This document shows, one piece after another, positions 18,477-27,823 of a stretch of DNA of 52,656 nt; positions within the stretch are counted from its first letter, which is position 1, and each line of letters starts with the position of its first letter. This DNA comes from Caballeronia udeis (GTDB lineage Bacteria > Pseudomonadota > Gammaproteobacteria > Burkholderiales > Burkholderiaceae): NCBI RefSeq assembly GCF_001544555.2, contig NZ_FCOK02000071.1, positions 1-52,656 on the forward strand. The letters run 5' to 3'. The translations under genes and the position numbers were made by a program. The notes beneath the pieces are model-generated. The model worked only from the letters and a program-made list of their open reading frames with translations. It was not told the origin of the DNA and did no database searches.

Positions 18477-18503
18477 CAAACTCACTCACTAGAGCACGAC
18501 ACG

Positions 18504-19661
18504 ATGTCAACCCACTCCTTCATCTCCTTCGCGGGTGTGAGCAAGACGTATGACGGCGTTCATTACGTCGTGGAAGGGCTCGATCTCGAGGTGGCGAAAG
18601 GCGAGTTCGTCTCGCTGCTCGGACCGTCCGGTTCAGGCAAGACAACCACGCTGATGATGCTCGCGGGGTTTGAATCGGCGACGCAGGGCGAGATCTGCCT
18701 GAACGGGAAACGCCTTGACGATAAACCGCCGCATCAGCGCGACATCGGCATGGTGTTCCAGAACTACGCGCTTTTTCCTCACCTGACGATCGAACAGAAC
18801 GTTGCGTTTCCGTTGTCGGTAAGAGGCGTCAGCAAAGCGGAACAAAAGGCGCGCGTGAAGCGGGCGCTGGAGATGGTCGAGTTGCCGCAACTGGCTTCCC
18901 GCCGGCCGTCGCAGTTGTCAGGCGGACAGCAACAGCGTGTCGCTCTCGCCCGCGCGCTCGTGTTCGAGCCAAGCGTGGTGCTGATGGATGAACCGCTGGG
19001 TGCGCTCGACAAACGTCTGCGCGAAACCATGCAATACGAAATCATGCGGCTGCATCGCGAGCTGGGATTGACGGTGGTTTATGTGACGCACGACCAGGCG
19101 GAGGCGCTGACCATGTCCGATCGCGTAGCCGTGTTCTCCGACGGACGCATCCAGCAGGCGGCAACCCCCACCGAACTTTATGAAAACGCGTACAACGCGT
19201 TCGTGGCGAATTTTGTTGGCGAGAACAACGGCTTGACGGGCCGGGTGCTCGGACAGGACACAAGCTGGGCGACGCTGGAACTGCCGGGCGGCGCGATCAT
19301 TCGCGGCCGCTGCGGGCGGGGTCTCAGGAACGGCGAGGAAGCAATGCTCGCGTTGCGCCCTGAGCGCGCGCACATAGCGTCCGTTGACGCCGCGCAGAAC
19401 GCCGTGGACACCAATGTGGTGAGCGCGCGCGTGGAAGAACTCGTGTATTGCGGCGATCACCACCGCGTTCACTTGAAACTCGGGGAGCTTGGCCATGGCG
19501 ACAACCTCATTGTCAAAGTCCCGAATACGCAGCACCACGATCTTCCGTCACTCGGCAGTGCAACCGCCGTGGCATGGCGCCACGACGACTGCAAGATCCT
19601 CGCAACGGCCGTTACTGTTACCCGCGGCCCTGCTCCGTCCTTCACCGCAGGAGTCCACTGA
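18504..19661 (+). CDS. ABC transporter ATP-binding protein (PotA-like)
   Basis: 385 residues. Walker A GPSGSGKTT, Q-loop VFQNYALFPHL, signature LSGGQQQRVALARAL, Walker B VVLMDEPLGALD and H-loop YVTHDQAEAL are all present, followed by a C-terminal TOBE-type domain (about 270-370). This layout belongs to the polyamine/opine/2-aminoethylphosphonate importer family. It energises the two permeases encoded at 20736-22850 with the binding protein at 19663. Begins 27 bp after the Rieske gene and ends one base before the binding-protein start. Confidence 0.93.
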   Translation: MSTHSFISFAGVSKTYDGVHYVVEGLDLEVAKGEFVSLLGPSGSGKTTTLMMLAGFESATQGEICLNGKRLDDKPPHQRDIGMVFQNYALFPHLTIEQNVAFPLSVRGVSKAEQKARVKRALEMVELPQLASRRPSQLSGGQQQRVALARALVFEPSVVLMDEPLGALDKRLRETMQYEIMRLHRELGLTVVYVTHDQAEALTMSDRVAVFSDGRIQQAATPTELYENAYNAFVANFVGENNGLTGRVLGQDTSWATLELPGGAIIRGRCGRGLRNGEEAMLALRPERAHIASVDAAQNAVDTNVVSARVEELVYCGDHHRVHLKLGELGHGDNLIVKVPNTQHHDLPSLGSATAVAWRHDDCKILATAVTVTRGPAPSFTAGVH

Positions 19662-19662
19662 C

Positions 19663-20727
19663 ATGAAAGCAACACTCGTTCGAACCGGTCTGACGGGCAT
19701 CGCCGGACTCACTCTCGCAGCGGCAAGCCTGTTCGCCGCCACCGCGCATGCAGCCGATACCATCTCGGTCGTGACCTTCGGCGGCGCTTATGAAGCCGCA
19801 GCGAAAAAAGCGTTCTTCGAACCGTTCACGGCTGCCACCGGCATCGGCTTCTCGACTGAATCGTACGATGGCGGCCTCGCCAAGCTGTCCGCGATGGAAC
19901 AGGCCAAGAACCCGACATGGGATCTTATCGACCTCGAATCCAATGACGCCATCACCGGTTGCGACGAAGGCCTGCTGCGCAAGATCGACCGCAAGTCGCT
20001 GGGCAACACCAGCGACTTCATCCCCGGCTCGATCATGGATTGCGCGGTAGCCGCCATGGTGTGGTCCACCGTGTACGCCTACGACACGACCAAGCTCAAG
20101 ACCCCGCCGACCACGATCAACGACTTCTTCGACCTGAAGAAATACCCCGGAAAACGCGGCTTGCGCAAATCGCCTAAGGTGACGCTCGAATGGGCATTGC
20201 TCGCCGACGGCGTGAAACCCGCCGACGTATACAAGGTGCTCGGCACACCCGCGGGCGTCGACCGCGCGTTCAAGAAGCTCGACACGATCAAGCCGAGCAT
20301 TGTCTGGTGGGAAGCCGGCGCGCAGCCGCCGCAATTGCTCTCCGACGGCGCGGTGGTCATGACGCAGGCCTATAACGGCCGCATTGACGACGCCGTGCAC
20401 AAGGACCACAAGCCGTTCGAATCCGTGTGGGACGGCCAGGTCTATGACTTCGAATGGTGGGGCATTCCAATGGGCGCGAAGAACGGCGACGCCGCGGCGA
20501 AGTTCATCGTTTCGGCATCGAGCGCAAAAAGCTACGCAGACCTGACGAAGTACATTGCTTATGCGCCGCCGCGCAAGGATGCCATTCCGCTGATTGCGAA
20601 GGACCGCCTGAACGACCTGCCGACGGCCCCCGCCAACTTCAAGCATGCACTGCAGATCAACGCGAGCTTCTGGGCGGATAACGCCGATCAGATCAACAAG
20701 CGCTTCCAGGTCTGGCTGACACAGTAA
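19663..20727 (+). CDS. periplasmic binding protein of a polyamine-type ABC importer (PotD-like)
   Basis: 354 residues from the ATG at 19663. A Sec signal peptide ends at about residue 30 (ATAHA), and the mature part starts with the family opening ADTISVVTFGGAYEAAAKKAF. The type II binding-protein fold with the block WDLIDLESNDAITGCDEGLL is typical of the spermidine/putrescine-opine group (extracellular binding family 1). The ligand is probably a small amine or betaine-like compound, inferred from the family and the neighbouring Rieske enzyme. Confidence 0.9.
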   Translation: MKATLVRTGLTGIAGLTLAAASLFAATAHAADTISVVTFGGAYEAAAKKAFFEPFTAATGIGFSTESYDGGLAKLSAMEQAKNPTWDLIDLESNDAITGCDEGLLRKIDRKSLGNTSDFIPGSIMDCAVAAMVWSTVYAYDTTKLKTPPTTINDFFDLKKYPGKRGLRKSPKVTLEWALLADGVKPADVYKVLGTPAGVDRAFKKLDTIKPSIVWWEAGAQPPQLLSDGAVVMTQAYNGRIDDAVHKDHKPFESVWDGQVYDFEWWGIPMGAKNGDAAAKFIVSASSAKSYADLTKYIAYAPPRKDAIPLIAKDRLNDLPTAPANFKHALQINASFWADNADQINKRFQVWLTQ

Positions 20728-20735
20728 GGCGACTC

Positions 20736-22010
20736 GTGACCGTGACAGTGACCAGCAATCTGCGGGAGCCGGCTGATGCATCCACCGGTTCCGGCTCCGG
20801 GGCCGACGGCCGTGCGGCGTACGCGAGAACCCGCCGCCGGGCTTCGGCCCAGGCGCTCCTGCTTGCGCTGCCGCTGCTGTTGTTCCTGCTCGCCACCTTT
20901 ATTGCACCCATCGCGATCCTGCTGTCACGGAGTGTCGAGAATCGCGAGGTGCCGGTCAACCTCCCGGCGCTTTCGCAGGCGCTCAAGGCATGGAATGGCG
21001 AAGGTCTGCCCGACGAGCACACCTTCGCCATCCTCGCAGCGGATATGCGCCGTGCGTCCGCGGAAGGGCAATTGGGAACCGTTGCGCGGCGGCTGAATTT
21101 CTACCTGCCTGAGTTTCGCAGCTTGCTGATGCGGACCGCGCGCCAGTTGCCCGAAACGGCGCCACCCGCCTGGAAGCCGGCACTGATCGAACTTGATCCG
21201 CGCTGGGGCACGCATGACATCTGGCGCATCCTGAAGCGCTCTGCCGTGTCGCCTACGCCCGACTATCTGTTAGCCGCAGTCGACGCGACCGTCACGCCTG
21301 ACGGTCGCGTCACCGCCCTGCCCGCTGACAGTTCTGTGTTCGTCAACGCGTTTGCGCGCACCGTATGGATCAGTGCATCGGTCACCTTGCTGTGCCTCGT
21401 GCTGGGCTACCCGGTCGCGTATTTGCTCGCCACCCTGCCGGCGGACAAAAGCAATCGCCTGATGCTGCTGGTGATCGTGCCGTTCTGGACCTCGCTGCTC
21501 GTGCGCACGACCGCGTGGTACGTGCTGTTGCAACCAGGCGGGGTCATCAACAGCCTGCTCATGGGGATGGGTCTCGTCAGCCATCCCTTGCCGCTCCTGT
21601 TCAATCGAACCGGCGTGCTGATCGGCATGACGCATATCCTGCTGCCCTACATGATCCTCGCCATCTATTCGGTCATGAAAAGCGTGTCGCCGATGTACAT
21701 GCGCGCGGCGCAATCGCTGGGCGCGCATCCGGTCACGGCGTTCGTCCGCATCTATGTGCCGCAGACCCTGCCCGGTGTCGGCGCAGGCTGCTTCCTCGTA
21801 TTCGTGCTCGCGCTGGGCTACTACATCACGCCTGCATTGCTGGGCGGCGCCGGTGACGAAATGATCAGCCAGTTGATTGCGGCGCAGACCAACGAACAAC
21901 TCAATTGGGGGCTTGCCGGCGCGTTGTCGGCGTATCTGGTGATCTTCACGGCTGTGTTTTATTTCGTGTTCAACCGGCTCGTCGGTATCGACCGGCTGCG
22001 CTTCGGCTAA
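20736..22010 (+). CDS. ABC importer permease (PotB-like)
   Basis: 424 residues, starting at a GTG 8 bp after the binding-protein stop. One membrane helix near 40-62 is followed by an unusually long periplasmic segment (about 65-205) before the MetI-type permease domain (about 210-415). The EAA-type loop appears as MRAAQSLGAHPVTAFVRIYVPQTLPG. The long first periplasmic loop is larger than in E. coli PotB (about 285 residues in total) but occurs in related opine/polyamine permeases. It works with the second permease encoded 12 bp downstream. Confidence 0.9.
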   Translation: MTVTVTSNLREPADASTGSGSGADGRAAYARTRRRASAQALLLALPLLLFLLATFIAPIAILLSRSVENREVPVNLPALSQALKAWNGEGLPDEHTFAILAADMRRASAEGQLGTVARRLNFYLPEFRSLLMRTARQLPETAPPAWKPALIELDPRWGTHDIWRILKRSAVSPTPDYLLAAVDATVTPDGRVTALPADSSVFVNAFARTVWISASVTLLCLVLGYPVAYLLATLPADKSNRLMLLVIVPFWTSLLVRTTAWYVLLQPGGVINSLLMGMGLVSHPLPLLFNRTGVLIGMTHILLPYMILAIYSVMKSVSPMYMRAAQSLGAHPVTAFVRIYVPQTLPGVGAGCFLVFVLALGYYITPALLGGAGDEMISQLIAAQTNEQLNWGLAGALSAYLVIFTAVFYFVFNRLVGIDRLRFG

Positions 22011-22022
22011 AGGGAAAGACTC

Positions 22023-22850
22023 ATGCAAAGCCAGCGCCATCTCGTGCTCTCGGAACGCATTGCGTCGAAATGGTTGCGCGTGCATTCAGCGCTCATCCTG
22101 TTCTTCCTGATTGCGCCTATCCTGGCCATCGTGCCGTTGTCATTCAACACCGGCTCGTACTTTTCTTATCCGATGCAAGGCTTCTCGCTGCATTGGTATG
22201 CGAAAGCGCTTGGCAGCAGCGACTGGCAACGCGCGTTCCTCAACAGCATCGGCATTGGCGCCGCATCCACGGTGCTTGCCACCTGCCTCGGCACGCTCGC
22301 GGCACTGGGCCTGAGCCGGGCGAACTTTCCGTTTCGCGCGGTCATCATGCCGCTGCTCATCTCGCCGATGATCATCCCGATCGTGGTCGTTGCCGCCGGG
22401 TTCTATCTGGTCTTCGCGCCGCTCGGGCTCGTCAACTCCTACGTGGGCGTGGTGCTCGCGCATGCGGCGCTTGGCACGCCGTTCGTGGTGATCACCGTGA
22501 CGGCGTCCCTGCTCTCGTTTGACCAGAGCCTGATTCGCGCGGCGTCGGGACTTGGGGCGACGCCGTGGATCGCGTTTCGACGGGTAACGCTGCCGTTGAT
22601 CGCTCCGGCCGTGGCGACAGGCAGCGTGTTTGCGTTCGCTACCTCGTTCGATGAAGTCATCGTGATTCTTTTTATCGGCGGGCCGGATCAGCGGACCGTA
22701 CCGCGGCAGATGTGGAGCGGCATTCGCGATTCGATCGATCCATCCATTCTCGCCGTGGCCACCATGCTGATCCTGTTCGCGGTGGCGCTGTTCACCAGCA
22801 TCAACTGGCTTCGCGGACGCAGCGCGGCTGCGGCGTTGCCGGGAAGCTGA
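22023..22850 (+). CDS. ABC importer permease (PotC-like)
   Basis: 275 residues with six predicted membrane helices and the coupling-helix loop IRAASGLGATPWIAFRRVTLP. Normal length for PotC. It completes the importer with the ATPase, binding protein and first permease. The next gene, the phytanoyl-CoA-dioxygenase-like enzyme, follows after 120 bp, so it may be read from the same transcript or have its own promoter. Confidence 0.92.
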   Translation: MQSQRHLVLSERIASKWLRVHSALILFFLIAPILAIVPLSFNTGSYFSYPMQGFSLHWYAKALGSSDWQRAFLNSIGIGAASTVLATCLGTLAALGLSRANFPFRAVIMPLLISPMIIPIVVVAAGFYLVFAPLGLVNSYVGVVLAHAALGTPFVVITVTASLLSFDQSLIRAASGLGATPWIAFRRVTLPLIAPAVATGSVFAFATSFDEVIVILFIGGPDQRTVPRQMWSGIRDSIDPSILAVATMLILFAVALFTSINWLRGRSAAAALPGS

Positions 22851-22970
22851 AGACTTCAAGAGAGCCCGCGATAGTATTTATCGGCTCGCTTGCATCGCCA
22901 GTGGCGATCGCGTTGAGAGGAGAAGACCCCACGCGTTGTGCCGCTTGATTAAACATTGAAGGAGATAAAC

Positions 22971-23762
22971 ATGCTGGCAGAAGAACGGGAAGCGTTTGAG
23001 ATTGACGGCGCCGCCGTCTTGCGCGGGGTGTTCAAGGACTGGGTCGAGCCCCTGCGTGAAGGCGTGGAATATAACGCCACTCATCCGGGACCTTCGTTCA
23101 GGAACTACACGCCCGAGAAAACGACCGGGCGCTTTTTCGGCGACTACTGCAACTGGCAGCGCATTGAACCGTTCAGGGATTTTGTCACGCACAGTCCGGC
23201 CGCGTCGGTGGCTCAGGCCTTGATGGGCTCGCAGCGGGCGCGCATCTTCCATGAACATGTGCTCGTGAAGGAAGCGGGTGCGGCCAAGTTCACGCCCTGG
23301 CATCACGATGAGCCCTACTACTGTGTCAGCGCCGAGCAAGCGGTCAGCCTGTGGATTCCCCTCGATCCGGTGCCTCGTGAGACGTGCGTTGAATTCGTGG
23401 CCGGGTCGCACAAGTGGGGGAAGCTCTTCCGGCCGCGCAAGTTCAGCGGCGTGGCGTATGACCACAAGTCGGATCGGCTGGAAGAATTGCCGGATATCGA
23501 TGCGAACCGCGATGCTTATCGGATCCTCGGCTGGGATCTGGAACCCGGCGATGCCATAGCGTTTGACTTTCATACGGTGCATGGAGCGCCGGGTAACGTA
23601 GGAGGTCAGCAATCACGGCGAGTGGTTTCGTTCCGATGGCTCGGCGATGGCGCGCACTACGTGGACCGGGGCGGCGAGACGTCTCCGCCGTATCCTGAAC
23701 TGGCCGGCCGGCTTGCTTCCGGCGATCCGCTGCCCGAGGCGGAGTTTCCGTTTATTGTTTAG
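22971..23762 (+). CDS. phytanoyl-CoA dioxygenase (PhyH)-family Fe(II)/2-oxoglutarate oxygenase
   Basis: 263 residues from the ATG at 22971, which has AAGGAG (22959-22964) upstream. The iron facial triad is visible as His111 or His112 with Asp113 (WHHDEPYY) and a distal His near 201-204 (DFHTVHG). An Arg in RRVVSFRWLGD is placed to bind 2-oxoglutarate. PhyH relatives hydroxylate diverse small molecules (ectoine, phosphonates, fatty acyl groups), so the name does not imply a lipid substrate. Its place after the importer suggests it acts on the imported compound or a product of the Rieske step. Confidence 0.87.
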   Translation: MLAEEREAFEIDGAAVLRGVFKDWVEPLREGVEYNATHPGPSFRNYTPEKTTGRFFGDYCNWQRIEPFRDFVTHSPAASVAQALMGSQRARIFHEHVLVKEAGAAKFTPWHHDEPYYCVSAEQAVSLWIPLDPVPRETCVEFVAGSHKWGKLFRPRKFSGVAYDHKSDRLEELPDIDANRDAYRILGWDLEPGDAIAFDFHTVHGAPGNVGGQQSRRVVSFRWLGDGAHYVDRGGETSPPYPELAGRLASGDPLPEAEFPFIV

Positions 23763-23837
23763 GGTCGGTTGACGGACGCGATGGTGCTGCCTAGGCTGGG
23801 TTCGGCAGAGTGCGGCACCAGTCTCCGTTCGGATATT

Positions 23838-24731
23838 TCACTTTAGTGAACGTCGGGCACGCATGCAGATGCGCCGGGTTGCCGAATCTCCGTCGCATTC
23901 GTTCAACCAACGTTCGCATACGGCAAGCACCCACGCGGGCTGGTCTTTGGCTGCGTCGTTCAACCAGTTCGCGACCGAGTCCTGAACGTATTTTTCCCGC
24001 TCACGGTTCAGCGGATCGAGAAGTGGTATCCCGAGCTCCGGTTGCGCCCGTAGCACAGCAATATGCTTGGCCCATACGCCGCGAGGCCGCAATACCTCTA
24101 TCGCGAAACGGCGAATGAACGGTTGCGGTGACGAGGTCCACGAGACGAGCGCCTCAATTGCCTCGCCCAGAGACGCAGCCAATTCGTCTCTCACCGCCAT
24201 CCAGGCCCACTCGCGCACGCCGAAATGTTGATCATTGGCAAAGCTCTCGATCGACGACAGGATGTTTGAGACTCCCGCCCCTCTGCCCAATTCCGCCACC
24301 GCAAAAGCGGCTATGCCGCGCACCGTGTCGCTTCGATGATGACTCAGTGCTCTTACAGCCGACTCGTCGGCGTAACGGATCAAATGACTGGCTGCCACGC
24401 GCATGCGCTGGGAAATACCAATATCCCCCAGCTGCGGCAACGCTCGTATTCCAGCCGCATCCAGCAGATTGAGATTGGCCATCAGCCTGTTGAAGTCGAC
24501 GGCAACAATCTCCGCAAGCGTCCGACTTTCACTGTCCCCACTGTTCAACTCTTCCATTCTCTGCAAAGCGATTGCCAAATCCACCTCCTCCCGTTCAGCG
24601 AGTCCACGCCAAGTGGCGACATGAGGCGTCAATATCAATGACCGCGCAAGAGAGAAATCGATAGAACGCAGGGCGGCCTTCGGAAATCTCAGGTGGATCC
24701 CAAGATGGGCGCAGCTATGCGGAACCGTCAA
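23838..24731 (-). CDS. HEAT-repeat DNA alkylation repair-like protein
   Basis: Up to 297 residues, all-helical. The C-terminal two thirds matches the alkylation-repair HEAT family (AlkC/AlkD-like): HFGVREWAWMAVRDEL, FIRRFAIEVLRPRGVWAKHI, and YVQDSVANWLNDAAKDQP. These proteins bind DNA through stacked helical repeats, and some excise alkylated bases. The start is uncertain: the only far-upstream start codon is TTG at 24731, and the first internal Met in frame is at 24560. The first about 55 residues look less conserved, so the gene may be N-terminally altered. It converges with the PhyH gene. Confidence 0.75.
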   Translation of the reverse strand: MTVPHSCAHLGIHLRFPKAALRSIDFSLARSLILTPHVATWRGLAEREEVDLAIALQRMEELNSGDSESRTLAEIVAVDFNRLMANLNLLDAAGIRALPQLGDIGISQRMRVAASHLIRYADESAVRALSHHRSDTVRGIAAFAVAELGRGAGVSNILSSIESFANDQHFGVREWAWMAVRDELAASLGEAIEALVSWTSSPQPFIRRFAIEVLRPRGVWAKHIAVLRAQPELGIPLLDPLNREREKYVQDSVANWLNDAAKDQPAWVLAVCERWLNECDGDSATRRICMRARRSLK

Positions 24732-25252
24732 ATTTTGTGCAACAGCCCGATCATGCGTATTTATCGATAGGACACGGAGCGCTCACTCATGCAGGAAACG
24801 TTATTCAGCGGTTGAAGCTGCATAAAAAATGACTTTCTGCCCGCGTCCTAGATCCCTCAATCTCAGCCCCAAGTTACCGGCAGCACCTATTTGAAAGCCT
24901 CAGCACAAGCCCCTTGTTGTCTGACGTCATCTGACAATAAATCAATATTCACCGGTTTCAAACCTCTCCTGACGCATCTCATCACCCACCGCCCCCCCCC
25001 AAAAGTCCAACATTCAAGAACTTGCCGAGGTTTTTGCTGGTGTAAACGTGGATGCCTTGTGTATTGCGCGAGATTAGTCATCTGACATACGATGCGTTCA
25101 CGATGCATAACATACCTTACTGCTGCACATGTTGCGCATCGTCATCGCTGTCCGGGTCGATCGAACGAAGATCGAACGAAGAATGACGAGCCTGCACGCA
25201 GGGGCCGCAGCCGGTCGCGCGGCTAACAAATAACGAACGGAGACGAACCGAC
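24732..25252. other. intergenic region before the MFS/lactonase/porin set
   Basis: 521 bp with no gene I can support. Notable elements are an imperfect dyad with arms TTGTC (24917-24921) and GACAA (24933-24937), a run of nine C (24992-25000), a doubled ACGATGC near 25090-25106, and an exact 11-bp tandem repeat GATCGAACGAA (25159-25169 and 25170-25180) about 73 bp before the MFS start. Some of these may be operator sites for a regulator not encoded nearby. Confidence 0.5.
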
Positions 25253-26548
25253 ATGGCGATCAAATTGAGAGGGCTGCGCTGGTGGATGATCGCCCTGCTG
25301 ACCCTCGGCACGGTCATGAACTACCTGGCTCGCAGTTCGCTGAGCGTCGCCGCGCCCACGGTCATGCAGGACCTGCATATCAGCACCGCGCAGTACGGTT
25401 GGATCACCGGCGCGTTTTTCGTGATGTACCCGCTTGGCGGCCCGATAACGGGCTACCTGATGGATCGAATCGGCCTGCGCTTCGGCTTCCTGATCTGCGG
25501 CGTCATGTGGTCGGTCGTGTGTATCGCCCACGGCTTTGCAAGCGGCTGGGTTGGCCTCTTCGTGCTGCGCGGTCTGCTCGGGCTGGCCGAAGCCTCGTTC
25601 GGCCCGGCCGGCATGCGCATGGCCGCATTCTGGTTCCCGGCGCGTGAGCGCGGGTTGGCTGCGGGCATCTTCAACATGGGCACGTCGGTTGGCGCGATCG
25701 CCGCGCCGCCGCTGATCGCGTGGTCGATCCTCAAGTACAACTGGGAGATGGCCTTCGTGATCGCGGGCTGCCTTGGCCTCGTCTGGGCCGTGCTTTGGAT
25801 CATCTTCTACCGGCACCCCGACGAACACAAAGCACTCACCGCGACGGAAGCTGCTTATATTGTCGAAGGCGAACACGCCGAACTCTCCGACAGCGGCGCC
25901 AAACCCGACCTGCGTTCGATCTTCAGGCAACGCAACTTCTGGGGCATTGCCCTGCCGCGGTTTTTCGCCGATCCGGTGTGGACCACCCTCGTGTTCTGGA
26001 TGCCGTTGTACCTTCACCAGGCACGTGGCTTCGACCTCAAGACCATTGCAATGACAGCATGGCTGCCGTTCGTGACGGCGGACGTGGGCTGCATGATGGG
26101 TGGATCGATCTCGCTGTACCTCAACAAGCGCTTCAACCTTGAAATAATCAACGGCAAGCGCATTGTCTTCACGATCGGCGCGGTGATCATGACCGCCATG
26201 GCGGGCGTGGGCTACGTGAAAGACCCGGGCATGGCGATCTTTCTGCTGTGCCTCGGCGGCTTCGCGCACCAGACGCTTTCCATCGCCGTCATTTCGATGT
26301 CCGCCGACTTGTTCCCCCGCAGCGAAGTGGCAACGGTCACGGGCTTCGCAGGACTGTCAGCGGGAATCGGCAACCTGATTTTCACGCTCATGATCGGCGG
26401 GTTGGCCGCGACCATCGGCTATGCGCCGTTCTTCGTTGCGCTCGGTTTTGGCGACCTGATCGGCGTGGCCCTGCTCTGGACGCTTGTGCGGCCTGCGCTG
26501 GTCAATCGCCGCACAGACGCCAACATGCCGAGTCCGGCCGGTGCCTAG
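25253..26548 (+). CDS. MFS transporter of the anion:cation symporter (sugar-acid) family
   Basis: 431 residues with 12 predicted membrane helices. The opening RWWMIALLTLGTVMNYLARSSLSVAAP and the helix 2-3 loop YLMDRIGLRFGF are typical of ExuT/GudP/GarP-like permeases that take up hexuronates, glucarate or galactonate with protons. The next gene encodes an SMP-30 lactonase and then a porin, which fits uptake of a sugar acid or lactone. The precise sugar cannot be told. Confidence 0.9.
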   Translation: MAIKLRGLRWWMIALLTLGTVMNYLARSSLSVAAPTVMQDLHISTAQYGWITGAFFVMYPLGGPITGYLMDRIGLRFGFLICGVMWSVVCIAHGFASGWVGLFVLRGLLGLAEASFGPAGMRMAAFWFPARERGLAAGIFNMGTSVGAIAAPPLIAWSILKYNWEMAFVIAGCLGLVWAVLWIIFYRHPDEHKALTATEAAYIVEGEHAELSDSGAKPDLRSIFRQRNFWGIALPRFFADPVWTTLVFWMPLYLHQARGFDLKTIAMTAWLPFVTADVGCMMGGSISLYLNKRFNLEIINGKRIVFTIGAVIMTAMAGVGYVKDPGMAIFLLCLGGFAHQTLSIAVISMSADLFPRSEVATVTGFAGLSAGIGNLIFTLMIGGLAATIGYAPFFVALGFGDLIGVALLWTLVRPALVNRRTDANMPSPAGA

Positions 26549-26718
26549 CGTACGGTTACGGCGCGTTGTCATGCGCGAACCACGGGCATCCTGCCCGTCT
26601 TGCAGCAAGCCGTCTTCCACCATGGCCCATCGCCCGCGTTGAACGCCGCGCTGAGCCACGTTCGCACGAAGCTACCGGTAGCCATGAGTTGGCTGCACTG
26701 GCCGCTGGGGTCCCCCTC

Positions 26719-27636
26719 ATGAACAACATGCAATCCGAAACACTGGCGGTCGAACGCCTCGAAGGCGCGGGTCAGGCGCCTTGTGAAGTGGGCGAAAGCC
26801 CGGTCTGGCGCGAACAGGAACAGGCGCTCTATTGGGTCGATATCCCGGCACGCACCATCGCTCGTCTGGACATTGACACAGGCAAGAAGACCGACTGGCG
26901 CTTGCCCGAAAAAGTGGCCTGCATCACCTTCGACCGTCACGGCACCGTGCTCGCCGGATGCGAGACGGGACTCTTCGCGGTGACGCTGTCGACTGTGCCG
27001 GAAGCGAGCGTACGCAAGCTCGCCGCACCGGATTTTCCGCTGCCCGGCATGCGTTTCAACGACGGCCGCTGCGATCGTCAAGGCCGCTTCTGGGCCGGCA
27101 CGATGGTGCAGGACATGGCGGCGATCAACCCCGCGGGCTCGCTCTACCGATACGACGCCGAGGGCACGCTGTCCTCACCCATTGTCGATGGCCTGATCGT
27201 GCAGAACGGACTCGCCTGGTCGCCGCAAGGCACGACGATGTATCTCTCCGATTCGCATCCGGCGCGCAGGCTTGTCTGGGCTTTCGACTTCGACACCGAT
27301 ACCGGTGAACTACGCAACCGGCGCGTCTTCGCCGACCTGAATCAGTTCTCGGGCCGCCCGGACGGCGCGGCTGTCGACGCCGACGGCTGCTACTGGACCT
27401 GCGCAAACGACGCGGGTCTGCTGCTGCGTTTCACGCCTGACGGCATGCTGGACCGGAGCATTGCGCTGCCCGTCACGAAGCCGTCGATGTGCACGTTCGG
27501 CGGCCGCGAACTCGACACGCTCTTTGTCACATCGATCCGCCCCGCTAATGGCGCGAACGAACATGACGGTCATCTGCTTGCGGTGCGTCCGGGTGTACGT
27601 GGTGCTCCGGACTGTGGTTACGCGGGAGTTCTATAA
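26719..27636 (+). CDS. SMP-30/gluconolactonase family lactonase
   Basis: 305 residues from the ATG at 26719; the longer open frame upstream overlaps the MFS gene and lacks similarity. Six-bladed beta-propeller with the family's metal-site blocks: the N-terminal GESPVWREQEQALYWVDI (Glu metal ligand), MRFNDGRCDRQGRFWAGTM (Asn and Asp ligands) and NGLAWSPQGTTMYLSDS. Enzymes of this group hydrolyse sugar lactones (glucono-, galactono-, arabinolactone) with a divalent metal. Together with the MFS permease it suggests a lactone branch of sugar oxidation; the matching dehydrogenase and dehydratase are not in the window. Confidence 0.9.
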   Translation: MNNMQSETLAVERLEGAGQAPCEVGESPVWREQEQALYWVDIPARTIARLDIDTGKKTDWRLPEKVACITFDRHGTVLAGCETGLFAVTLSTVPEASVRKLAAPDFPLPGMRFNDGRCDRQGRFWAGTMVQDMAAINPAGSLYRYDAEGTLSSPIVDGLIVQNGLAWSPQGTTMYLSDSHPARRLVWAFDFDTDTGELRNRRVFADLNQFSGRPDGAAVDADGCYWTCANDAGLLLRFTPDGMLDRSIALPVTKPSMCTFGGRELDTLFVTSIRPANGANEHDGHLLAVRPGVRGAPDCGYAGVL

Positions 27637-27647
27637 GGAATACAGAT

Positions 27648-27686
27648 TACTTTTCAGGCGATTCGGGAGACATCGCCTGAAAAGTA
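27648..27686. terminator. 14-bp perfect hairpin between lactonase and porin genes
   Basis: Arms 27648-27661 and 27673-27686 pair perfectly (core ACTTTTCAGGCGA) around an 11-base loop, 12 bp after the lactonase stop. There is no clean U-tract, so it could be a terminator, an mRNA-stabilising stem, or an operator for the porin. Confidence 0.55.
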
Positions 27687-27823
27687 TTGTTCAGTCCAGA
27701 CACACCGCGTGAAACCCAGGAACTTCATCGCCCGATTTTTCGTTAAGCAGGTAAGCAAGCAGGAAAAGCCCGCGACGCGGCTGGCCGCGTCGCAATCAGT
27801 GATACAACAAGAGGAGATAAATC

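Noticed and set aside
19642..20781. 379-residue minus-strand frame
   Set aside because: Antisense to the binding-protein gene, which has a signal peptide and family motifs.
24992..25000. Run of nine C as a phase-variation switch
   Set aside because: It is more than 250 bp from the nearest start codon and not inside a gene; no evidence for expression control.
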